DNA from: Acidobacteriota bacterium
GTDB taxonomy: Bacteria; Acidobacteriota; Terriglobia; Terriglobales; Acidobacteriaceae
DNA: 11,387 nucleotides
Assembly (NCBI GenBank): GCA_021798235.1
Contig: JAJZMO010000099.1
Location: 1 to 11,387, forward strand
Direction: 5' to 3'
Below are positions 7,035-11,387 of the stretch, piece by piece. Below the pieces are notes generated by a model. It was not told the origin of the DNA. It searched no databases and saw only the letters and a program-made list of their open reading frames with translations. Both the position numbers and the translations under genes were made by a program. The first letter of the stretch is position 1; each line of letters begins with the position of its first letter.

Positions 7035-7066
7035 GGGCACCCCGGCCACGGAACGGTATACGGAGG

Positions 7067-7086
7067 GCAGGGCGCATGCGCTCTGC
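7067..7086 (+). promoter_or_regulatory. Near-perfect palindromic hairpin between rplX and rplE
   Basis: GCAGGGCG (7067-7074) pairs with CGCTCTGC (7079-7086) across the tetraloop CATG, giving eight base pairs with one G·U; its centre is the perfect 10-bp palindrome GCGCATGCGC. It stands 48 nt upstream of the rplE ATG in a 99-nt spacer. No T run follows. In E. coli the spc mRNA binds the repressor S8 near this same gene junction; the stem here lacks an internal loop resembling the known S8 site, so that role is only a thought. A palindrome of this kind could also bind a protein as DNA. Confidence 0.4.
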
Positions 7087-7133
7087 ATCCACTCCGGCAG
7101 CGTGAGGAACCGGAAGAACAGGAAGGAAGCATT

Positions 7134-7682
7134 ATGGCGGCACGATTGAAGGAAAAGTACAACAAGGAGATCAAGCCAGCGCTGCAAAAGGAGCTGGGCC
7201 TCGACAACACGATGGCCGTTCCGCGCTTGGAGAAGATCGTCCTGAACATGGGACTGGGCGAAGCCACACAGAACAACAAGATTATCGATCCGTTGGTGGC
7301 CGATCTGGCGTTGATCTCCGGACAGAAGCCAGTGACGACCAAGTCCAAGAAGTCGATCGCAGCCTTCAAGGTGCGCGAAGGCATGCCGATTGGTGCCATG
7401 GTGACCCTGCGCGGCGAGAAGATGTATGAGTTTCTGGATCGCTTGATTGCAACGGCGCTGCCGCGTGTGCGCGACTTCCGCGGTGTCAGCTCGAAGAGCT
7501 TTGATGGGCGCGGCAACTTCACGCTCGGATTGCGCGACCAGTTGCTCTTTCCCGAGATTGACTATGCGCGCGTGGAAAAGACCAAGGGCATGAACGTAAC
7601 CATCGTGACCACGGCTCAAGACGATAACGGGGCGCGCGCGTTGCTGAAGCTTTTTGGCATGCCCTTCCGTCAAGGCGCGTAA
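7134..7682 (+). CDS. rplE: Large ribosomal subunit protein uL5
   Basis: L5 binds 5S rRNA together with L18 and forms part of the central protuberance, contacting the P-site tRNA and 30S head. The 182-residue protein shows [18 protein letters not shown] at the start, the family signature [16 protein letters not shown] (29-44), [20 protein letters not shown] (63-82), [18 protein letters not shown], and [18 protein letters not shown] with [11 protein letters not shown]. Length is normal (179 in E. coli). The start ATG 7134 follows AGGAAGGAAG (7120-7129). It is separated from rplX by 99 nt and from rpsN by 45 nt. Confidence 0.98.
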   Translation: MAARLKEKYNKEIKPALQKELGLDNTMAVPRLEKIVLNMGLGEATQNNKIIDPLVADLALISGQKPVTTKSKKSIAAFKVREGMPIGAMVTLRGEKMYEFLDRLIATALPRVRDFRGVSSKSFDGRGNFTLGLRDQLLFPEIDYARVEKTKGMNVTIVTTAQDDNGARALLKLFGMPFRQGA

Positions 7683-7727
7683 CGTCAAAGATTGCGAAAC
7701 AGGAAATAGATTCGAGGAAACCGAAGA

Positions 7728-7913
7728 ATGTCAACGACAGCCAAGCGAGTGAAGGACAAACGTAAGCCGAAGTTTTCTACGCGGCAGCACAACCGCTGCA
7801 ACCTGTGCGGACGCCCGCGCGCGTTTCTGCGCAAGTTCGGCATCTGTCGCCTGTGCTTCCGCGGCCTGGCGCTGAAGGGTGAGATTCCTGGAGTTGTAAA
7901 AAGCTCCTGGTAA
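7728..7913 (+). CDS. rpsZ: Small ribosomal subunit protein uS14, zinc-binding type
   Basis: This 61-residue protein is the short, zinc-binding (C+) form of S14, a 30S head protein required late in assembly. Two CxxC pairs, CNLC (24, 27) and CRLC (40, 43), bind zinc in this form; flanking [20 protein letters not shown] and [20 protein letters not shown] are diagnostic. The longer zinc-free S14 (about 100 residues) found in E. coli at this locus is absent. Start ATG 7728 follows GAGGAAA (7712-7718). The symbol rpsN is also widely used for this gene. It is followed by a long 162-nt spacer before rpsH. Confidence 0.97.
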   Translation: MSTTAKRVKDKRKPKFSTRQHNRCNLCGRPRAFLRKFGICRLCFRGLALKGEIPGVVKSSW

Positions 7914-7922
7914 CAGGAGATG

Positions 7923-7968
7923 CTGCTGCGCGGAATATCCCGTTGCGGCAAGCCAGCAGTTTTCTTTT
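7923..7968 (+). terminator. Terminator-like stem with T tract before rpsH
   Basis: CTGCTG (7923-7928) pairs with CAGCAG (7954-7959), immediately followed by TTTTCTTTT (7960-7968). Inside, CGC/GCG and GG/CC pairs can extend the stem imperfectly. The layout (stem then T tract) is that of an intrinsic terminator or attenuator, but the loop is long and poorly paired and the transcript must continue to rpsH and beyond, so full termination is unlikely. The rest of the 162-nt spacer (7914-8075) contains a 4-bp GGGC/GCCC stem at 7997-8008 and a strong ribosome-binding site GGAGGAG (8064-8070). Confidence 0.3.
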
Positions 7969-8075
7969 GCAACCGGCGGCACAGGCTGCCACGAACGGGC
8001 CAAGGCCCACAAACATTCCCGCAGGTTCTCCCGCAGCCCAGGCAGCCGGAGCGAACGGGGAATGGAGGAGAAACG

Positions 8076-8474
8076 ATGAATTTGACTGATCCCGTAGCAG
8101 ACTTCCTTACGCGCATCCGCAATGCTATTCGCGCGCGGCACGCCAAGCTCGATGTCCCCGCCTCCAAGCTAAAGGCGGAGATCGCCCGCATTCTGAAGGA
8201 AGAGGGCTACATTAGCAACTTCAAGAGCACGGAAGAGAATGGCAGAAAGTTTCTGCGCGTGTACTTGAAGTACGATCCCCAGCACGGATCGGTGATCCGG
8301 GACTTGGCGCGTGTCTCGCGCCCCGGCTGCCGTGTCTACGTGGGCCGCGATGAGATCAAGCGCGTGCAAGGTGGGTTGGGCATCAACATCCTCACCACGC
8401 CCAAGGGCGTGATGACGGGGCGTCAGGCGCGTCGTGAAGGCGTCGGCGGTGAGTTGCTCTGCGAGATTTGGTAA
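8076..8474 (+). CDS. rpsH: Small ribosomal subunit protein uS8
   Basis: S8 is a primary binder of the 16S rRNA central domain and, in E. coli, the translational repressor of the spc operon. At 132 residues it has the family's usual length. It begins MNLTDPVADFLTRIRNAIRA, continues with KLKAEIARILKEEGYI (31-46) and YVGRDEIKRVQGGLGINILT (88-107), and ends with TPKGVMTGRQARREGVGGEL, the C-terminal signature. I choose ATG 8076 because the strong GGAGGAG (8064-8070) is 5 nt upstream and MNLTDPVADF is the canonical start; the longer open frame from 7920 is spacer. It lies 162 nt after the S14 gene and 151 nt before rplF. Confidence 0.98.
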   Translation: MNLTDPVADFLTRIRNAIRARHAKLDVPASKLKAEIARILKEEGYISNFKSTEENGRKFLRVYLKYDPQHGSVIRDLARVSRPGCRVYVGRDEIKRVQGGLGINILTTPKGVMTGRQARREGVGGELLCEIW

Positions 8475-8530
8475 AGAAAGTTTTCTGGAATTTCTTCAAG
8501 AAAGCTTTCAAAAGAGTTTGCAGTTTTTTT
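8475..8530. other. AT-rich patch between rpsH and rplF
   Basis: These 56 bases directly after the rpsH stop contain only 16 G or C (29%), against a GC-rich surrounding. Three overlapping inverted repeats lie in it: AGAAA/TTTCT (8475-8479 and 8482-8486), TTTCTT/AAGAAA (8491-8496 and 8498-8503), and the palindrome GAAAGCTTTC (8500-8509). It ends in seven T (8524-8530), but no good stem stands right before that run. I see no clear -10/-35 pair. A long A/T-rich single-stranded RNA stretch is a plausible RNase cleavage or S1-binding site; this is inference. Confidence 0.5.
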
Positions 8531-8540
8531 GAGTACGACC

Positions 8541-8596
8541 GGCTGCGGATGCAGCTTCTGGATGCAGTGGAACGCGGCGGTTTTTCAACGCGGCGG
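8541..8596 (+). repeat. Hairpin and two pairs of short direct repeats before rplF
   Basis: The second half of the 151-nt rpsH-rplF spacer contains a 5-bp stem GCTGC/GCAGC (8542-8546 and 8551-8555, loop GGAT), a repeated octamer GGATGCAG (8547-8554 and 8560-8567), and a repeated decamer AACGCGGCGG (8571-8580 and 8587-8596) with TTTTTC between the copies. The spacer then ends with AGAAGAGAG (8612-8620) as ribosome-binding site. The repeats are exact and close, which suggests local slippage or duplication; no function is evident. Confidence 0.45.
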
Positions 8597-8625
8597 GACT
8601 CGCAAGCCAACAGAAGAGAGACACG

Positions 8626-9165
8626 ATGTCACGAATTGGAAAGAAGCCGATTGTACTGCCCAAGGGTGTCAAGTACACCGTGCAGGGCAACACTGTTCTG
8701 GTTGAAGGCCCCAAGGGCAAGACCTCCGCGTTGCTGCCCACGGGCATTCATCTGGAAGAAAAAGATGGTCATCTGCACGCAGTGCGGCAGAGCGATGAGC
8801 ATGCCGCTGTGCATGGCTTGGCGCGTGCGCTGGTTTCCAACGCCGTCGTTGGCGTCACCGAGGGATGGAAGAAGGAGCTCGACGTGGTCGGTATCGGTTA
8901 CCGCGTGGAGTTGAAGGGCAAGAACACAGTGGTCTTCACACTCGGCTACTCGCACCCGATCGAAATGGTGCTGCCGACGGGCATCAGTGTAGCCATTGAT
9001 CCCAAGCAGACGCACCTGACGGTGACCGGAGTGGATCGCCAAAAGGTCGGCCAGGTTTGTGCCGACATGCGCTCGCTACGCAAGCCCGATCCATACAAGA
9101 ACAAGGGCGTGCGCTACAGCGATGAGAAGTTGAAGAAGAAGGCTGGCAAGACCGGCTCCAAGTAA
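8626..9165 (+). CDS. rplF: Large ribosomal subunit protein uL6
   Basis: L6 sits at the base of the L7/L12 stalk near the sarcin-ricin loop, where translation factors bind. The 179-residue protein begins [15 protein letters not shown], has two similar alpha/beta domains (about residues 1-82 and 83-179) with [13 protein letters not shown] in the first and [12 protein letters not shown] in the second, then [17 protein letters not shown], and the signature [13 protein letters not shown] (152-164). Length equals that of the family (177 in E. coli). Start ATG 8626 follows AGAAGAGAG (8612-8620). The C-terminus is basic ([12 protein letters not shown]). Confidence 0.98.
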   Translation: MSRIGKKPIVLPKGVKYTVQGNTVLVEGPKGKTSALLPTGIHLEEKDGHLHAVRQSDEHAAVHGLARALVSNAVVGVTEGWKKELDVVGIGYRVELKGKNTVVFTLGYSHPIEMVLPTGISVAIDPKQTHLTVTGVDRQKVGQVCADMRSLRKPDPYKNKGVRYSDEKLKKKAGKTGSK

Positions 9166-9207
9166 GCGAGCGCATGTGCGCATAGCTGGAAACAAGAAGG
9201 ACCCGAA

Positions 9208-9228
9208 CGGAGATGCAGGGCGTCTCCG
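9208..9228 (+). promoter_or_regulatory. Hairpin in the rplF-rplR spacer
   Basis: CGGAGA (9208-9213) and TCTCCG (9223-9228) form a perfect 6-bp stem with a 9-nt loop, 25 nt before the rplR ATG and just ahead of the AGGAAGAGAGG ribosome-binding stretch (9234-9244). A smaller stem GCGC/GCGC (about 9170-9182) lies earlier in the 88-nt spacer. There is no T run. Possibly a translational control element; unproven. Confidence 0.3.
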
Positions 9229-9253
9229 CCTTTAGGAAGAGAGGATTTTTCGA

Positions 9254-9610
9254 ATGATTTCGCAAGTGCAACGCAACGAGATGCGCAATCGCATTCACGA
9301 CCGCATTCGCCGCAAGATGTCTGGTACGGCGGCGCGTCCACGGCTGAACGTGTACCGCTCGCTGAATCACATCTTTGCGCAGGTAATCGACGACTCCAAG
9401 GGCACGACGCTGGTTGCAGCGTCCAGTCTGTCGGCCAAGCTCAAGACCGGGGGCAATGTAGCTGCGGCCAAGGAAGTGGGCAAGCTGGTGGCCGAGCGAG
9501 CCAAAGAAAAAGGCATCACCCATGTGGTGTTTGATCGCGGCGGCTACTTGTATCACGGGCGCGTCAAGGCATTGGCTGAGGCAGCGCGCGAAGCGGGTCT
9601 GCAATTTTAA
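9254..9610 (+). CDS. rplR: Large ribosomal subunit protein uL18
   Basis: L18 binds 5S rRNA and, with L5, anchors it in the central protuberance. The 118-residue protein (117 in E. coli) has the basic N-terminal arm [20 protein letters not shown], then [20 protein letters not shown] (28-47), TLVAASSLS, a helix with [18 protein letters not shown] (71-88), and the C-terminal signature [20 protein letters not shown] (91-110) with AREAGLQF. Start ATG 9254 has GAGG (9241-9244) nine bases upstream. It lies 88 nt after rplF and 46 nt before rpsE. Confidence 0.98.
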   Translation: MISQVQRNEMRNRIHDRIRRKMSGTAARPRLNVYRSLNHIFAQVIDDSKGTTLVAASSLSAKLKTGGNVAAAKEVGKLVAERAKEKGITHVVFDRGGYLYHGRVKALAEAAREAGLQF

Positions 9611-9620
9611 GTTTGCAATA

Positions 9621-9640
9621 CGGACACCGCTGTGTGTCTG
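9621..9640 (+). promoter_or_regulatory. Hairpin just before the rpsE ribosome-binding site
   Basis: CGGACAC (9621-9627) pairs with GTGTCTG (9634-9640) through seven base pairs (one G·U) with a 6-nt loop. The stem ends on the base before AAAGGAA (9641-9647), the ribosome-binding site of rpsE. Such placement could modulate ribosome entry; no T tract follows, so it is not a terminator. Confidence 0.35.
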
Positions 9641-9656
9641 AAAGGAATACCGACGG

Positions 9657-10166
9657 ATGGCGATTCTTAGAAAGAAACTGGAAGCCGGGCAGTTCAACCT
9701 GAAAGATCAGGTGGTGTCGATCAACCGCGTGACCAAAGTGGTCAAGGGCGGCAAGAACATGTCGTTTGCGGCACTGGTCGTCATTGGCGACTCCAGCGCA
9801 GGCGTGGTGGGTTATGGAACCGGCAAGGCCAAAGAGGTTCCACAAGCCATTCGCAAAGGCATTGAGTCGGCCAAGAAGAACTTGGTGCGTGTGAAGTTGA
9901 CCGAGACCTCGATTCCACATCCGGTGCTGGGCCGTTACGGTGCAGGCCAGGTGTTGTTGAAGCCGGCTCCTGAGGGAACTGGTGTCATTGCCGGCGGCGC
10001 GGTGCGCGCGGTGATGACCTCGGCAGGCGTGCAGAATGTGCTCACCAAGAGCTTGGGTTCGGCCAATCCGCACAACGTGATCAAGGCAACCTTTGACGCG
10101 CTGACGCAGTTGCGCGACCGCAAAGAGGTTGCAGCACTCCGCGGCAAACAGGTAGAGGAGCTATAG
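9657..10166 (+). CDS. rpsE: Small ribosomal subunit protein uS5
   Basis: S5 helps shape the mRNA entry site and decoding fidelity of the 30S; mutations in its N-terminal loop give spectinomycin resistance. The 169-residue protein carries that loop as [20 protein letters not shown] (24-43), the double-stranded RNA-binding-like N-terminal domain [20 protein letters not shown], then [19 protein letters not shown] (86-104) and [19 protein letters not shown]. The end contains [15 protein letters not shown]. The GG pair in the loop is intact, so nothing here suggests resistance. Start ATG 9657 follows AAAGGAA (9641-9647). rpmD starts 2 nt after the stop. Length is normal (167 in E. coli). Confidence 0.98.
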   Translation: MAILRKKLEAGQFNLKDQVVSINRVTKVVKGGKNMSFAALVVIGDSSAGVVGYGTGKAKEVPQAIRKGIESAKKNLVRVKLTETSIPHPVLGRYGAGQVLLKPAPEGTGVIAGGAVRAVMTSAGVQNVLTKSLGSANPHNVIKATFDALTQLRDRKEVAALRGKQVEEL

Positions 10167-10168
10167 CA

Positions 10169-10375
10169 ATGGCGGCAAGCGCGACGGCAAAGAAGACGGT
10201 GGCCAAGATGCGGATCGAGTACTATCGTTCCGCAATCTGCACGCCCGAGAAGCACAAGAGGATTGTCAGCGGTCTGGGTTTGACCCGGCTGCGGCAGGTG
10301 GTGGAGCGCGAGGATACACCCGCGATCCGCGGCATGGTCAAGAAGATTCCGCACTTGGTGCGCATTCTCGCTTAA
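10169..10375 (+). CDS. rpmD: Large ribosomal subunit protein uL30
   Basis: L30 is a small 50S protein of the ferredoxin-like fold, absent from some bacteria. The 68 residues include the family pattern VAKMRIEYYRSAIC (11-24), KHKRIVSGLGLTRLRQVVER (28-47) and EDTPAIRGMVKKIPHLVRIL (48-67). The start ATG 10169 is supported by GAGGAG (10155-10160) inside the rpsE end, 8 nt away; a later ATG at 10208 would remove the first beta strand. The first ten residues (MAASATAKKT) are a small extension over the usual 59-60. It is tightly linked to rpsE (2 nt between stop and start). Confidence 0.95.
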   Translation: MAASATAKKTVAKMRIEYYRSAICTPEKHKRIVSGLGLTRLRQVVEREDTPAIRGMVKKIPHLVRILA

Positions 10376-10449
10376 AAGTGCGAGGAGCAACTGGGTTCGA
10401 TCGTTGAAGCTGCTGGCGCAGACGCTGGCAGGGAGCAGGAAGAAGACTA

Positions 10450-10893
10450 ATGAATCTGTCAAAGTTACGAGCACCGAAGAACGCCAACTCTGGCCGCAAA
10501 CGCATTGGACGCGGCATGGGTTCGGGCATGGGCAAGACCTCAACCCGTGGACACAAGGGCCAGGGATCCCGCTCCGGCTCCAGCCTGATGCGCGGTTTTG
10601 AAGGCGGCCAAATGCCGCTGCATCGCCGCATGCCGAAGCGCGGCTTCACGAACATCTTCCGCACGGAATATACTGTGTTGAACCTGGACCGCATTGCAGA
10701 GACGGGCGAGAAGGACTTGACCTATGACAAGTTGGTCGAGCTGCGCTTGGTGCGCAAGCGCGACGCGCTGGTCAAGATTCTGGGCGTGGGCGAGCTGAAG
10801 ACAGCCGTCACCGTGTATGCGCACAAGTTCTCCAAAACGGCGCAGGAAAAGATCGAAAAGGCAGGCGGAAAAGCTGTTTTGATCGCCGAGTAA
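10450..10893 (+). CDS. rplO: Large ribosomal subunit protein uL15
   Basis: L15 is a late-assembly 50S protein with a long basic N-terminal extension that threads into 23S rRNA. Residues 1-64 show this: MNLSKLRAPKNANSGRKRIG, then RGMGSGMGKTSTRGHKGQGS, EGGQMPLHRRMPKRGF. The globular domain ends with the signature region around ILGVGELKTAVTVYAHKFSK (110-129) and AGGKAVLIAE. Its 147 residues match the family (144 in E. coli). The start ATG 10450 follows AGGAAGAAG (10437-10445). A 74-nt spacer with no strong structure separates it from rpmD, and secY follows after 21 nt. Confidence 0.98.
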   Translation: MNLSKLRAPKNANSGRKRIGRGMGSGMGKTSTRGHKGQGSRSGSSLMRGFEGGQMPLHRRMPKRGFTNIFRTEYTVLNLDRIAETGEKDLTYDKLVELRLVRKRDALVKILGVGELKTAVTVYAHKFSKTAQEKIEKAGGKAVLIAE

Positions 10894-10914
10894 CCGAAGT
10901 AAGCAGGGGAACCC

Positions 10915-11387
10915 ATGCTGGAAAAACTGGCCAACATCTTTCGCATTCCAGAGCTGCGCAGCCGTATTCTCTTCACGGCGGGCATTCTGTTTGTCTACCG
11001 GCTGGGTTCACACATCCCCACCCCTGGCATTAACACACAACTGCTGGAGCAGTTCTTTCAACAGCAGAGCGGCAGCGCTCTCGGCTTGGTGGATATGTTC
11101 AGCGGCGGCAACCTGCGCCGGCTGACGGTATTTGCGCTTGGCATCATGCCGTATATCACCGCGTCGATCATCTTCCAATTGCTGGGCGTGGTCTATGAGC
11201 CGCTGGCCCGTCTGCAAAAAGAGGGCGAACTGGGCCGCAAGAAGATCACGCAGTGGACGCGCTATCTAACGGTTGGCCTCGGCGTGGTGCAATCCTTCGC
11301 CATTGCTTTGACGCTGGTGCATGGTTCGAGCAGCGTTCCGTATGTGACACATCCCGGCGTTGGTTTTGTGCTGATGACCGTTTTGAC
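10915..11387 (+). CDS. secY: Protein translocase subunit SecY, N-terminal part (partial)
   Basis: SecY is the channel-forming subunit of the SecYEG translocon in the inner membrane. The window holds the first 157 codons plus two bases; the family is about 430-450 residues. The N-terminal cytosolic end MLEKLANIFRIPELRSRILF leads to the first membrane helix (about residues 17-34, ILFTAGILFVYRLGSHIPTP), the plug region with LGLVDMFSGGNLRRLTVFAL (57-75), and the SecY signature GIMPYITASIIFQLLG (76-91) in the second helix. The third helix lies at about 117-136. Start ATG 10915 follows AGGGGA (10905-10910). It is 21 nt after rplO, as in the standard spc operon. Confidence 0.98.
   Translation, partial: MLEKLANIFRIPELRSRILFTAGILFVYRLGSHIPTPGINTQLLEQFFQQQSGSALGLVDMFSGGNLRRLTVFALGIMPYITASIIFQLLGVVYEPLARLQKEGELGRKKITQWTRYLTVGLGVVQSFAIALTLVHGSSSVPYVTHPGVGFVLMTVL

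Noticed and set aside
7920..8075. Extended N-terminus of rpsH from 7920
   Set aside because: S8 starts MNLTDPVADF at 8076 with a strong GGAGGAG; the upstream frame is spacer containing a stem and T tract.
8524..8530. T run after rpsH as an intrinsic terminator
   Set aside because: No stable stem lies immediately before it, and transcription must continue into rplF.
8468..8650. A possible small basic peptide (starting TTG, MVKKVFWNFFKKAF) spanning the AT-rich patch
   Set aside because: It starts within rpsH in another frame from a TTG with no ribosome-binding site and runs into rplF out of frame. The amphipathic look follows from the A/T-rich bases.

Overview
The window is a continuous stretch of the bacterial tuf – S10 – spc ribosomal-protein locus, all on the + strand. 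It runs from the last 37 codons of tuf (EF-Tu) to the first 157 codons of secY. In order it holds tuf (partial), rpsJ, rplC, rplD, rplW, rplB, rpsS, rplV, rpsC, rplP, rpmC, rpsQ, rplN, rplX, rplE, rpsN (zinc type), rpsH, rplF, rplR, rpsE, rpmD, rplO and secY (partial). No gene of the canonical S10 and spc order is missing, none is broken, and I see no inserted gene, mobile element, CRISPR array, tRNA or rRNA.

Organism: a GC-rich Gram-negative-type bacterium, most likely an Acidobacteriota (Terriglobia-like) genome or metagenome contig. This rests on recalled resemblance of the proteins: a long L3 with its [15 protein letters not shown] segment, L24 with a CxxC/CxxC pair, and Ala/Lys-rich tails. 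Confidence is moderate; a tree of the concatenated ribosomal proteins would decide.

Layout: positions 1-524 are the str/S10 junction (tuf then rpsJ, 90 nt apart). Positions 525-6226 are the S10 block (rplC to rpsQ), with tight junctions around rplD-rplW, rplB-rpsS-rplV-rpsC and rpmC-rpsQ. Positions 6295-10893 are the spc block (rplN to rplO), running into secY with no visible break. The genes would be read on one or a few long transcripts. The products build the 50S tunnel rim (L22, L23, L24, L29, L4), the peptidyl-transferase surroundings (L2, L3, L16), the central protuberance (L5, L18), the small-subunit head, decoding and mRNA-entry sites (S3, S5, S8, S10, S14, S17, S19), and the SecY channel into which the ribosome delivers membrane and secreted proteins. 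I could not identify a convincing promoter.

What is unusual lies in details. L22 and L29, neighbours near the exit tunnel, both carry histone-H1-like Ala/Lys/Pro C-terminal tails. The rplC-rplD spacer holds an array of degenerate heptamers (consensus about TTAGCTT) in two facing blocks. Several spacers are long for such an operon and carry hairpins close to the next Shine-Dalgarno sequence, among them a terminator-like stem plus T tract before rpsH and a 29% GC patch before rplF. There is no strong evidence for a wholly new system here.
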